Assembly: GCA_020721585.1 (NCBI GenBank)
Contig: DYMK01000003.1
Coordinates: forward strand, 1 to 64,000
Reading direction: 5' to 3'
DNA from: Sulfuricurvum sp.
GTDB lineage: Bacteria > Campylobacterota > Campylobacteria > Campylobacterales > Sulfurimonadaceae
DNA: 64,000 bases
Part shown: piece by piece, positions 1 to 8,220 of the stretch
How positions within the stretch are numbered: the first letter of the stretch is position 1
Layout: every line of letters begins with the position of its first letter
The notes under the pieces: model-generated
Databases searched by the model: none
What the model was told of the DNA's origin: nothing
The model's input: only the letters and a program-made list of their open reading frames with translations
Position numbers and translations under genes: made by a program

Positions 1-469
1 TGACCATGCGATTGAAGCGTACCAAAAAGCAGTAGAGCTTAATCCGCAAAGCGATCAAGCTTACACCAATATGTGAGTTGCGTATTATCAAAAAGAGGAG
101 TATGACCGTGCGATTGAAGTGTACCAAAAAGCAGTAGTCATTAATCCGAAAAAGTATGAAGCTTACACCAATCTTTTTGAGCTTCAACTTATACTGAATC
201 GCCCCTTTGATCCTATCGCAGAAGAACGCTATGTAACTGCATTTCACGATCATAAAAAGATATTTATACACTATGAAATACTAAAAATAGTACAGTCCAT
301 CGTAAGGGGTGATCCTCTGAGTATTACGTCATGGGAAGAAAAATATCAGGGGATTGGTTTGGGTGGTTGGAGTTTTAACGAATTAGAGCAATGGAATGAC
401 GCGATGGAGGAGGGGACAATTAAAGTCTCTTTGCGCGAAGCGATAGAACGATTTAAACAAAAAAGGTAG
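1..469 (+). pseudogene. TPR-repeat protein, 5' end outside window, in-frame TGA
   Basis: Reading from base 2 gives tetratricopeptide repeats of 34 residues (102 bp): the unit beginning DHAIEAYQKAVELNP is followed exactly 102 bp later by DRAIEVYQKAVVINP, and the two DNA copies are nearly identical. Between them the frame meets TGA at 74-76, where other TPR units have a glycine codon (GGA would be one base away). After the stop the frame stays open to TAG at 467-469, with a non-TPR tail of about 85 residues. A restart at GTG 119 would lie inside a repeat and has no ribosome site. I read this as a TPR gene disrupted by a nonsense change or a base-call error. TPR proteins serve as protein-binding scaffolds; the partner is unknown. 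Confidence 0.7.
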
Positions 470-475
470 TTTAGA

Positions 476-494
476 CCCTGAATCGAGTTCAGGG
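476..494. repeat. Intergenic hairpin repeat, CCTGAA/TTCAGG type, copy 1
   Basis: CCCTGAA and TTCAGGG flank a 5-base loop, and the hairpin is followed by GTGACGA. The stretch TTAGACCCTGAATC is repeated at 1769-1782 on the other side of the next gene, and a related hairpin lies at 51596-51614. The minus strand translates to the HPELDSGS-like peptide often mis-annotated from repeats of this kind. It may also act as a transcription stop for the TPR gene. Confidence 0.75.
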
Positions 495-517
495 TGACGA
501 GAATAAAAATTATATAG

Positions 518-523
518 TATAAT
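518..523 (+). promoter_or_regulatory. -10 box of the AAA/DUF4143 gene
   Basis: TATAAT lies 31 bases before the ATG at 555 in a very AT-rich stretch. No clear -35 is visible, as is usual for sigma-70 promoters in Campylobacterota. An AGAGGG ribosome site lies between it and the start codon. Confidence 0.5.
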
Positions 524-554
524 GGTATAAAATATACTTGTATAGAGGGTAAAT

Positions 555-1757
555 ATGAAAACAAGAACATTAGAAACTATTTTAAAATTAGCCCTTGAAA
601 CATTTCCCATCGTCCTTTTAAATGGAGCCAGACAGGTGGGTAAATCGACACTGGCACTCGAAAAATTTCAAAATTATCTCACGTTTGATGATGGAGAGTT
701 AAGGCTTTACGCAAAAGAGAATCCAAAAGCATTTCTTAAAAATCTTGAGCTTCCTATCTGTCTTGATGAGATACAAAAAGTCCCCTCTTTGCTTGAATAC
801 CTGAAAATGCACATCGACAACGAGAGGGTAAATGGCAGTTTTCTCCTGACAGGCAGTTCCAATGTATTGGATCACAAAGATGCGAAAGATACCCTTGCCG
901 GACGACTGTGTGAGCTACGGCTTCATCCGCTCAGTTCAAAAGAAAAAAAGGATAAAGCGGATGAAAACGTAATCGAAAAACTGTTAAAAAGAGATTTTAA
1001 GCTTCCCCAAAAAGAGTACAGCGATGAGATCATTCAACACATTCTTGATGGTGGTTATCCTGAAATTTTAACCCTTGAAGGGGTACAAAAAGATTTATGG
1101 TATAAATCCTACACGGCTACGTATATCGAACGCGATGCACGCGATTTGGCGGACATACGAGACATTGATAGCTTTATAAAGTTTGTGAATGTATTGGCTT
1201 CTCGAAGTGCCACACTCCTTAACAAATCAGCGCTTAGCAGTGACATAGGGATAAAAGATATGACAACAGACAACTACCTCTCGATCATCAGTCGTATCTA
1301 TCAAGTGACCCTGCTTCGACCCTATTTTGCCAATATCGGCAAACAATTTACCAAGTCACCCAAAGTGTTTTTCAACGATACGGGAGTGCTTTGTTCCTTG
1401 CTACGCATTGACTCAAAAGCAAAACTTCTTAGCTCACCCTATAGCGGAGCCATATTTGAGACCTATGTCTTTGGCGAACTGCAAAAACACCTCGCGTATA
1501 GGCAAAAAAGCGGTACACTTTATCACTACCGAACAAACGACAAAAAAGAGATAGATTTTATCCTCGAAGTGGACAACGAGCTAATCGCGTGTGAAGTAAA
1601 ACAAAGCGGTAGTATCAAAAAAGATGATTTCAAACACATCATCGATTTTCAAAGCAGATGCGGGCAAAAATGTTTAGGGATCGTGTTTTACAATGGTGAA
1701 CGCGTTAGGGAGTTTAGTGAAGATTTAGTAGCGATTCCATTGGGGGTGTTTTTATGA
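555..1757 (+). CDS. AAA_14/DUF4143 family ATPase
   Basis: A 400-residue protein with a P-loop ATPase domain at the N-terminus (Walker A GARQVGKST at 24-32, Walker B LDEI around 70-73) and a C-terminal DUF4143 domain. The C-terminal EIDF...EVK pattern is the core of a PD-(D/E)XK nuclease-like fold, which is usual for DUF4143. The family is common in accessory regions of bacteria and archaea and its physiological role is not settled; a part in DNA handling or defence is inference. ATG 555 has an AGAGGG ribosome site. The gene stands alone, bracketed by two copies of the same hairpin repeat, which suggests a cassette acquired as a unit. Confidence 0.85.
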   Translation: MKTRTLETILKLALETFPIVLLNGARQVGKSTLALEKFQNYLTFDDGELRLYAKENPKAFLKNLELPICLDEIQKVPSLLEYLKMHIDNERVNGSFLLTGSSNVLDHKDAKDTLAGRLCELRLHPLSSKEKKDKADENVIEKLLKRDFKLPQKEYSDEIIQHILDGGYPEILTLEGVQKDLWYKSYTATYIERDARDLADIRDIDSFIKFVNVLASRSATLLNKSALSSDIGIKDMTTDNYLSIISRIYQVTLLRPYFANIGKQFTKSPKVFFNDTGVLCSLLRIDSKAKLLSSPYSGAIFETYVFGELQKHLAYRQKSGTLYHYRTNDKKEIDFILEVDNELIACEVKQSGSIKKDDFKHIIDFQSRCGQKCLGIVFYNGERVREFSEDLVAIPLGVFL

Positions 1758-1768
1758 TGTTACGTTTT

Positions 1769-1797
1769 TTAGACCCTGAATCACGTTTGGGGTGACA
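1769..1797. repeat. Intergenic hairpin repeat, copy 2
   Basis: TTAGACCCTGAATCACG followed by TTTGGGGTGACA resembles the copy at 476-494 but its right arm has decayed (TTTGGGG instead of TTCAGGG). It starts a few bases after the ATPase stop, so that gene lies between two copies in the same orientation. Confidence 0.65.
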
Positions 1798-1839
1798 GAT
1801 CAGGATAGCCGTAAAATGAGAGAAATCAAAAAGCTACGT

Positions 1840-1845
1840 TATAAT
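1840..1845 (+). promoter_or_regulatory. -10 box close to the NifU-like start
   Basis: TATAAT ends 6 bases before ATG 1852. If it is used, the transcript would begin at or next to the ATG and be leaderless. The same spacing occurs before RNase R at 26195-26200. The alternative start, ATG 1816, has an AGGA 10 bases upstream and would lie upstream of this box. Confidence 0.4.
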
Positions 1846-1851
1846 AATCCC

Positions 1852-2283
1852 ATGGAAAATAATCTAAATCAAGAGATCATCGAGCATCTCATGCACCCCA
1901 AAAATTATGGCCCCCTTGACAACCCAACCGGTGTTGGTGTTGGACACAGTGAACAGACAGGAGAATTTGTCATTTTTTATCTTCGTTCCCAAAACAATCG
2001 CCTTGAAGCGGTCACCTACGCTACCAATGGGTGTCAAGACACCGTCGTCTTTGGCTCCATGTTTACGGAGATGATTCAAGGGGAAACCTTTGAGTATGCC
2101 CAAAAAGCAGCCCAAAAGCTTCACCAAAAAGTGATGGAGGGTTCCCCCAAACAGCAAGCGTGCGCCACCATGGTCTTACAATCCTTTGAAGCGGCCAAAA
2201 TTCATGAAGAACGCCAAAAACAAGGGTTTGATGAAGAACTCCATACCATCGAAATTGGGATGGATTGCGAGGTGGAAGAATGA
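1852..2283 (+). CDS. IscU/NifU-like iron-sulfur scaffold, first cluster cysteine missing
   Basis: A 143-residue protein of the IscU/NifU-N fold: HPKNYGPLDNP near the N-terminus, ATNGCQD in the middle and KQQACATM later, matching the start and the second and third cysteine positions of IscU. IscU-type scaffolds normally bind a [2Fe-2S] cluster with three cysteines and an aspartate; the first (usually ACGD) is replaced here by the stretch GHSEQTGE, with no cysteine. Either the cluster is bound differently or the protein has another role. The stop overlaps the next start (ATGA), so it is probably co-translated with the ferritin-like protein. The start is uncertain: ATG 1816 (AGGA upstream) would add 12 residues. 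There is no cysteine desulfurase in the window. Confidence 0.75.
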   Translation: MENNLNQEIIEHLMHPKNYGPLDNPTGVGVGHSEQTGEFVIFYLRSQNNRLEAVTYATNGCQDTVVFGSMFTEMIQGETFEYAQKAAQKLHQKVMEGSPKQQACATMVLQSFEAAKIHEERQKQGFDEELHTIEIGMDCEVEE

Positions 2284-3104
2284 CCCACAATACCCTTTTT
2301 CAAGCAAAACATCAGTTATGGTTAAAAATCGCTTTTGCCTCCTTTGCCCTAAATGACCCACGCATCAAAAGTCGTCTGTATGAATTTTCCCAAATCGAAT
2401 TTCGGCATCTCAAATGGCTAGCACAGTCACTGTATGAGGAAAACACCCCGTATGACTACGAACGTGATCCTCATTTTAGCATTGAAAATGAGACTTCGTT
2501 TGGGTTGATTAACCATCTCCTCCAAGCTATCCAAACGGTTCACCTTTCGTATCCTGATACCCCTTTATGTGAGCGGATGCACCACGATGAGGAGTACATC
2601 GTTCACACCCTTAATGCGTATCTTACGACGACAAATGATGAAAGGATCACCGCATTTAATCGTTCCCGAATATGGTGTGAAGGAACGCTTAATGAGGTGG
2701 AAACCGATGCGTTAACCCTCTTTTTATTCGAGGAACTGTATAAAGAATACGAACTCATTATGGTCTATTTTTACCAACACATTCGTGCCACTACCCCCGC
2801 GCAAGTGACCCATTTTCAAGATCTGATCGATGAGTCCCATTTTCATCTACGGTCGTTTGGGGAGATGATGGCACAATTGGGGATACTCTCCCTTCCCCGC
2901 ACACTTCATCCCCGCACCTATCAGATTACGGATAGGGAGAAATTTCTCAAAGGGGGGATTGTCGAAGAGGAAAATGCCAAAGAGGAGTGCAAAAAACTCT
3001 CCTCCGCTATTGGGGATGAAAAACTCTCTGCCTTTTTTGAGTTTATCAATTTTCAAGAGAGTTACCACATCGAAATTATGAAAAAATTACTCAAGGAGCT
3101 TTAA
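2280..3104 (+). CDS. Ferritin-like helical-bundle protein
   Basis: A 274-residue, almost wholly helical soluble protein. Three Glu/His clusters resemble diiron ligand motifs of the ferritin/rubrerythrin superfamily: EFRH (ExxH) near residue 44, ESHFH around residue 190 and ESYH (ExxH) near the C-terminus. I cannot name the subfamily. ATG 2280 overlaps the stop of the NifU-like gene as ATGA and is preferred to an in-frame start five codons upstream. The coupling with an Fe-S scaffold-like protein suggests a shared role in iron storage, iron delivery or oxidative protection; this is inference. A 26-residue membrane protein follows directly. Confidence 0.6.
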   Translation: MTHNTLFQAKHQLWLKIAFASFALNDPRIKSRLYEFSQIEFRHLKWLAQSLYEENTPYDYERDPHFSIENETSFGLINHLLQAIQTVHLSYPDTPLCERMHHDEEYIVHTLNAYLTTTNDERITAFNRSRIWCEGTLNEVETDALTLFLFEELYKEYELIMVYFYQHIRATTPAQVTHFQDLIDESHFHLRSFGEMMAQLGILSLPRTLHPRTYQITDREKFLKGGIVEEENAKEECKKLSSAIGDEKLSAFFEFINFQESYHIEIMKKLLKEL

Positions 3105-3105
3105 C

Positions 3106-3186
3106 ATGGACCAGCAAGGGAACATTTATATTCTATTAGCGATCGTCGCCCTATTCGCCTTTGTCCTCACCCGCAAAAAAAATTAG
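3106..3186 (+). CDS. 26-residue single-helix membrane protein
   Basis: ATG 3106 has a strong AAGGAG 7 bases upstream, placed at the end of the ferritin-like gene and only one base after its stop. The peptide has a short polar head (MDQQGN), one hydrophobic segment of about 17 residues (IYILLAIVALFAFVL) and a basic tail (TRKKN): a single transmembrane helix with the tail on the cytoplasmic side. Its TAG overlaps the stop of the opposing lapD gene. The size, ribosome site and position argue for a real gene at the end of this three-gene unit. Function unknown; small proteins like this often act as membrane tethers or regulators. Confidence 0.6.
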   Translation: MDQQGNIYILLAIVALFAFVLTRKKN

Positions 3187-5159
3187 TCGTCCATTTTCTT
3201 GTGTTGCACTAATGCAACAGGATCAATAAACGATCCTTGGAAGTGTTTAATTCCGACGTTTTGCAACTCTTTTAGTTGTTGCTGTGTCTCGATCATCACG
3301 GCAATCACAATAATATTAAGACTTTTCATCACATTGTGTAAACTTTCGCGAACACTTTGGCTATCGGAATCAAACAATATCTCAACAAGATATTCTCCAT
3401 TGGCTTTAACGTAATCAGGATCAATCTCCTGTAAATACCCCGCACCACTTTCAGGGAGAATAAAATGGTCAATTCCAAAACGATGACCCCATTTTTTGAC
3501 CATCTTGGCTACCATCGTGACCGTTTTAGGGTTACTTAACGCAATGGAATTACTCACTTCAAAACACAATCGCGTCGATTTGTAACGGGAAAAAAGTTCC
3601 AGTTGCTCCATTAACCATTCAAGATTAGCCGACTTTGTAATAAAATCAGCACTAAAATTTAACGCCATAGAAATAGTGGGTTCTTCCGTTTTTAAGTAGT
3701 TGAAAACTTGTGCAATCATATTACGGTCGAGTTTATCGATTAATCCTAAACTTGTTGCGATGGGGATAAAATAGCCCGCACAATGGACACTTCCATTTTG
3801 ATCCACCAGACGTAAAAAGATCTCTTGGTGTGTTACCTCAGATTCATTTTTATCAATCCGTAAAACACATTGCGAAGCCAAAATAATGCGTGATTCTTGA
3901 AGACTCAAAAGAATCTCTTTTCGCCACTCTTCCCGTCCTAAAATAAGAGAATTCTCTCCATCACTATTAAGATCAATCGCAAAATTGTGTCGTAATTTGG
4001 CTTGGGTAAGGGAATAATCAGCACGCGACAAGAGGGTTTTTAGGGTGTCATTTTGGCTATAATTCCCCATACCACACCCCAAAACAAGATACTCTATAAT
4101 TTTTATCTCTTGCTGAATGATGATTTCTTGCATTTGACGCATAACCTCTTCAACCCTACGGATCACCGCTTTGCTCTCCTTAGAGGGGATCAAGAGAAAA
4201 AAATCGCTTTCGTTGAGACGGGCAATCAGCGTATGGGGTTCTTCAAATTGCCCTTTTACTACCGTTGCAAAAGCGACAATCAGCGAACGGTACGCCTCAT
4301 ACCCTAACTCCTGCTTGAGCCGATCCAATGCATCAAAACCAAATAAGATAAAGACCCCAACCGGAAAAGAGGTATCCATTTCCAAATAATCGGGAAGCTT
4401 ATTGGTAAGATAACGGCGATTAAAAAGATAGGATTCACTGTCTTTGAATTTCAACTCATGATACCGTTTAAGTCGTTCATCTTCTCGATCAAAAATATCT
4501 TTGACCTTACCGACCATCCCATTCATCGCGATGGTCGCTAACCGAAATTCGGTCGTAAAGGGGATTCTCTCTTCAAAAATAAATTGGTTATTGATAATCC
4601 CTTTGGCTTGTGCGCTGATACGTTTGAGCGATTGTAGACTCAAAGAGAGAAGCAAATACAACACCGCAAAAACAATAACACCTAAAATACAAAAAATCTT
4701 GATTAAATCCATCAACGTACCATAAAGCTGTTGATACGCATGACCTGTATGACCTTGTACCGCTAAGGTTCCAAAATGGTTCCACCCTATCATAATATCA
4801 CTGAAAGCAGTTTGATTCTCAATAGGAACTTTCCTAATAAACCATTGAGGGACATTTTGAACGACCACATCGGTTTTACGTTCATAAATGATCTTACCCT
4901 CCACATCATTGAGGCGAATCATCTCATAGTAACCGCTGTCAAAAATTGCATCCATCATCGTTTTCATGGTCGAAGTATCCTCAGGATCGGCGACATGGGA
5001 AAGGGATAACCCTAACGAGTGGGCGGTATTTTTCGCATCAGCATAGAGTTGATTTTGAACAAACAGCGTCGACGTTTTAAAATTCAGCCCCATTATAGAG
5101 ACGAGAATAACGACCAAAAAGAGGGTTAACATAAGGGAGAGTTGCTTAAAGAGGGTCAT
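3183..5159 (-). CDS. lapD: LapD-type c-di-GMP receptor with degenerate GGDEF and EAL domains
   Basis: A 658-residue inner-membrane protein: helix 1 (about 8-27), periplasmic LapD/MoxY-type domain (28-150), helix 2 (about 152-176), HAMP, GGDEF-like and EAL-like domains. The GGDEF signature is degraded (NESDF) and the EAL signature reads EIFLRLV, so it should be inactive as a cyclase or phosphodiesterase and act as a receptor, as LapD does. NRRYL at the start of the GGDEF domain is typical of LapD. In the Lap system, c-di-GMP-bound LapD sequesters the periplasmic protease LapG and stops it cutting a surface adhesin. It lies 4 bases after lapG, which settles the call. No adhesin gene is in the window. 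Confidence 0.85.
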   Translation of the reverse strand: MTLFKQLSLMLTLFLVVILVSIMGLNFKTSTLFVQNQLYADAKNTAHSLGLSLSHVADPEDTSTMKTMMDAIFDSGYYEMIRLNDVEGKIIYERKTDVVVQNVPQWFIRKVPIENQTAFSDIMIGWNHFGTLAVQGHTGHAYQQLYGTLMDLIKIFCILGVIVFAVLYLLLSLSLQSLKRISAQAKGIINNQFIFEERIPFTTEFRLATIAMNGMVGKVKDIFDREDERLKRYHELKFKDSESYLFNRRYLTNKLPDYLEMDTSFPVGVFILFGFDALDRLKQELGYEAYRSLIVAFATVVKGQFEEPHTLIARLNESDFFLLIPSKESKAVIRRVEEVMRQMQEIIIQQEIKIIEYLVLGCGMGNYSQNDTLKTLLSRADYSLTQAKLRHNFAIDLNSDGENSLILGREEWRKEILLSLQESRIILASQCVLRIDKNESEVTHQEIFLRLVDQNGSVHCAGYFIPIATSLGLIDKLDRNMIAQVFNYLKTEEPTISMALNFSADFITKSANLEWLMEQLELFSRYKSTRLCFEVSNSIALSNPKTVTMVAKMVKKWGHRFGIDHFILPESGAGYLQEIDPDYVKANGEYLVEILFDSDSQSVRESLHNVMKSLNIIVIAVMIETQQQLKELQNVGIKHFQGSFIDPVALVQHKKMDD

Positions 5160-5163
5160 GGGT

Positions 5164-5805
5164 TCATTCCTTTTTTCGACTAATAACCAGTTCGTTCCAC
5201 GAACGTTTTTGTGCTTTAGAAGCGGGGATGAGTTTTCCTAGTTGGGCTTGTTTCGCCGAAAAAAGGTCATCACCCGTAAAACTGTAGACCGGCTGTAAAT
5301 CATTACGTTGTGAGGCGGGAAGAATGTTTCGATTATAGTTATCCAACACCAAGGGGATTGATTTTGGGGTTGCATAATAGCTCAACACCAAATGGGAGGC
5401 TTTAAATGTGACCAATTTAACGTAGGTCATATAAAGTTTTTTGGGCGAAACACCTAAATCTCTCAGCGTAAAATACTTAGCAATCACGTAATCTTCACAA
5501 TCACCCTTATCGTTACCAATCAATTCCAATCGCGTTGCCCAATAATCGGGAATCCCATAGGTTTCTCTATCAGGAACATAGGGAGTTTGATTAAAAAAAT
5601 CGTTCACAAGGGTCAGTTTGGTACGTTCATCGTGATCTTTAGCGTTATTCATCATATCCACCAAGGCAAGGGTGCGTCGCTTCGCAAAAAGACCGTACCT
5701 TTTTTCAATCTTATTTAAAAGAGGTTGAGCAATAAAAAATTCCGAAGAAGCACTTAAAAAAGAGAAATACCCCATCAGTAAGAGAAGAAAAAGAGCTTTG
5801 AACAT
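5164..5805 (-). CDS. lapG: LapG-type periplasmic cysteine protease
   Basis: A 213-residue protein with a signal peptide (hydrophobic residues 4-19) and the transglutaminase-like cysteine protease fold. The catalytic Cys (GDCEDY), His (SHLVL) and Asp (LDNYN) are all present in order. LapG cleaves the N-terminal retention region of giant adhesins when c-di-GMP is low, releasing cells from surfaces. ATG 5805 has a GAGGA ribosome site. It is followed at once by lapD, whose periplasmic domain is its known inhibitor, and preceded by dusB. Confidence 0.85.
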   Translation of the reverse strand: MFKALFLLLLMGYFSFLSASSEFFIAQPLLNKIEKRYGLFAKRRTLALVDMMNNAKDHDERTKLTLVNDFFNQTPYVPDRETYGIPDYWATRLELIGNDKGDCEDYVIAKYFTLRDLGVSPKKLYMTYVKLVTFKASHLVLSYYATPKSIPLVLDNYNRNILPASQRNDLQPVYSFTGDDLFSAKQAQLGKLIPASKAQKRSWNELVISRKKE

Positions 5806-5825
5806 CTCTTAATCCTCTCACCGAA

Positions 5826-6815
5826 TCAACATTCACATAGCATTTCAAAAGGGTTATACGCCTTTCCAATTTGGACATGAGTACGAAAAAAATCATCTAA
5901 AACTATGCGGGTTTCATGTGGATCTTCCAAGCGATTCACACAATCTCGAAGGGCAGAAGCCCCCTCATACCCTTTTGAATAGGTATGGGCGTGTTTACGA
6001 AATAAAATAGCCCCTCTCTCTCCATACCAACGTATCATCCCCTCGAAATGCTCCATAATAATAGCGTGTTTAACCAAAGGATCCACATGCGCATTACCGG
6101 TTTTGAGTTGATGAAAAATCCACGGCGCGCCAACCGCACCCCGACCAATCATCACCCCATCCGCGTGCGTGTGAGCTAACACCCATTGTGCTTTTTCAAA
6201 CGAATCAATATCCCCATTGGCGATCACAGGGATCGAAACTGCCGCTTTAATCTCCCCAATCGCATCATAATCGACGGGAGCTTTAAATTTTCCTGCACGG
6301 GTTCGCCCATGAACGGCTAAAAAATCGGCACCACACTCTTGGACGAGTTTAGCAATTTCGATATGGTTTTTGGATTCAAATCCTAACCGAATTTTGACAC
6401 TCAAGGTCGATTTATGGGAGGTTTTTTTGATCATTTCAATGATTTTAGCCATACGGGGAAGATCATTGAGCAATGCACTGCCCGAACCATGCCCCACAAT
6501 TTTAGGGACAGGACACCCACAATTAAGATCAATAATATCAATATCCTCTTGTGAATTCAAAACCTCCACAGCACGTCGTACCACCTCTTCCTCTGAACCT
6601 GCGATTTGTACCGAGTAGGGATCTTCATTGGGACTTCGTTCCAACATTTTGAGGGTTTTTTCAGAGCCATACGCCAAGGCATTGGAACTGAGCATTTCAC
6701 TCACCGTTAAATCTGCACCAAATTTTTTAACCACATTACGAAAAGGGAGATCGGTATAGCCAGCCAAAGGGGCCAGCGCATAGATGGGGGTCGAAAAAGA
6801 GAGTTTTGAAGTCAT
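5826..6815 (-). CDS. dusB: tRNA-dihydrouridine synthase
   Basis: A 329-residue FMN enzyme of the Dus family that reduces uridines in the tRNA D-loop. Visible family motifs are APLAGYTD at the N-terminus, DLNCGCP with the catalytic Cys, KIRLG, HGRTR, IPVIANGDI and MIGRGA at the phosphate-binding site. I chose ATG 6815, since the longer frame from 6845 would run into the upstream gene, which ends at 6823. Campylobacterota often carry one Dus enzyme named DusB; I cannot assign the exact site of action. It sits mid-operon between an unknown membrane protein and lapG. Confidence 0.9.
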   Translation of the reverse strand: MTSKLSFSTPIYALAPLAGYTDLPFRNVVKKFGADLTVSEMLSSNALAYGSEKTLKMLERSPNEDPYSVQIAGSEEEVVRRAVEVLNSQEDIDIIDLNCGCPVPKIVGHGSGSALLNDLPRMAKIIEMIKKTSHKSTLSVKIRLGFESKNHIEIAKLVQECGADFLAVHGRTRAGKFKAPVDYDAIGEIKAAVSIPVIANGDIDSFEKAQWVLAHTHADGVMIGRGAVGAPWIFHQLKTGNAHVDPLVKHAIIMEHFEGMIRWYGERGAILFRKHAHTYSKGYEGASALRDCVNRLEDPHETRIVLDDFFRTHVQIGKAYNPFEMLCEC

Positions 6816-6822
6816 ACGCGAA

Positions 6823-7839
6823 CTATTTTTTAAGGAACAACGCAATATCGTAATGCTTATTGGCCGCTTTCAAATCACGGTACGCTTTAAAGACAAGGTA
6901 ATCCTCTTTGGCGGTATTGTTCAAAATTTCATTCGCCGTTTCAACCATTTGGAGATCATACAAAGTGTATAAATATCCCACCATCGCATCATCATTATGC
7001 TCACTGGCGGTTTCAAACAAGCGAATTCGTTGTTCAGGAAGCATATTTTTTGACAATCCCATAGCCAATTCTAAATAATCTTCTTCGGTGAGGTTAAGGG
7101 TTTTAAACAATGCCAATACTTCATCGTTGGTCATCACAATCCCATTAACATCACTGTTAATCCGTTCCACAAAGGCGTTCAAAGAGGTAATCGTAAAAAG
7201 CTGTTGGTATTTAAGCACTGAACCCACTGAAGCCGTCTTTACATACGATTCGTATGCTTTGGAAGCCACGATGGTTCCATAGGTATCAAGGCGGGACAAA
7301 ATCTCTTCTACCCCTAATTCCCCTCGCTCTAAACGATTGAGGTTATTTTGAACCCCCAACGTACTGCTATTGGTTAAATGGAATTTTTTCAAATCCACTT
7401 TTCGTTTCTCTTTGATGTCACGTACCAAACGGAGGGCTTCATCAATTTTTTCGTGACCGACCTCTCTGAGTGATTCATTGGGGAGCAAAATCACATTCGT
7501 TAAAATTTTTCCCATCAATTTGTAAGCATCACTTTTAAAGACGTATGTCCGTTCACTTGCCCCCAAAAAGGCATCGGTAATGGCATCGATCATTTTTTCA
7601 TTATCGCGATCCAATTTACGCAATTTTAAATCACCTAACAACGCATGAAATGCCATATGCAATACACTGACCAAATACATCAATGCCATAGGGGCGACCA
7701 CCCAAAAAGCAACCGGCAAACTAGGAAAATGGATTCCCAAAAGGTCAAAAGACAAAAGATTTGCATTAATGGTATAGGTAGCCATTCCTACTAAAAAAAT
7801 AAATATAAATGAAGCAATCGTGTAACGTTTTAATTCCAT
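6823..7839 (-). CDS. Conserved membrane protein of unknown function
   Basis: A 338-residue protein with two N-terminal transmembrane helices (about 8-30 and 42-66) and a long cytoplasmic part that is mainly helical, rich in charged residues and without a recognisable catalytic motif. The helical tail has the look of TPR-like or other solenoid repeats, but I cannot place repeats with certainty. A good AAGGAGAGG ribosome site precedes ATG 7839. It is probably co-transcribed with dksA upstream (19-base gap) and dusB downstream. Confidence 0.8.
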   Translation of the reverse strand: MELKRYTIASFIFIFLVGMATYTINANLLSFDLLGIHFPSLPVAFWVVAPMALMYLVSVLHMAFHALLGDLKLRKLDRDNEKMIDAITDAFLGASERTYVFKSDAYKLMGKILTNVILLPNESLREVGHEKIDEALRLVRDIKEKRKVDLKKFHLTNSSTLGVQNNLNRLERGELGVEEILSRLDTYGTIVASKAYESYVKTASVGSVLKYQQLFTITSLNAFVERINSDVNGIVMTNDEVLALFKTLNLTEEDYLELAMGLSKNMLPEQRIRLFETASEHNDDAMVGYLYTLYDLQMVETANEILNNTAKEDYLVFKAYRDLKAANKHYDIALFLKK

Positions 7840-7858
7840 CGTACCCTCTCCTTATGCC

Positions 7859-8212
7859 CTAAGCTCTATTTTTTTCAACAATAGGACGACAGATAATGCA
7901 ATAACGCGCGTGGGGCTTGACTTTTAGCCGTTGAAAACCAATATCATCCTCACACATTTCACACACACCGTATTGTTTTGATTTGATCTTTGCTAATGCA
8001 CACTCAATTTCCGATAACTCTTGGGATTGTTGCGCGCTAATGGCACTCTCAACCAAGTTATCATTACTCACTGAGGCATAATCCCCCTCATCTTTGAGTT
8101 CACACTCTCGTAATTGTACCATCTCCGCCTCAACCCCATTCAAATTCTTGATAATTTGTGTTTGACGGGCCAGTAAAATTTCCTCGAAATATTGCAACTC
8201 ACTCTCTCTCAT
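7859..8212 (-). CDS. dksA: DksA/TraR-family zinc-finger regulator
   Basis: A 117-residue protein: N-terminal coiled coil, then a C-terminal C4 zinc finger (CEMC and CIIC). DksA-type proteins bind the secondary channel of RNA polymerase and, with ppGpp, adjust rRNA and amino-acid promoters. The coiled-coil tip lies in the region CELKDEGDYAS. ATG 8212 has an AGGA five bases upstream and gives the usual start MRESEL; an alternative ATG at 8224 overlaps the rlmH stop. The run accD-thiE-rlmH-dksA reads as one operon. Confidence 0.85.
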   Translation of the reverse strand: MRESELQYFEEILLARQTQIIKNLNGVEAEMVQLRECELKDEGDYASVSNDNLVESAISAQQSQELSEIECALAKIKSKQYGVCEMCEDDIGFQRLKVKPHARYCIICRPIVEKNRA

Positions 8213-8220
8213 CGTGTTCC

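Noticed and set aside
1792-1851. N-terminal extension of the NifU-like protein from GTG 1792
   Set aside because: The extra codons translate the hairpin repeat that follows the ATPase gene and have no IscU-like sequence.
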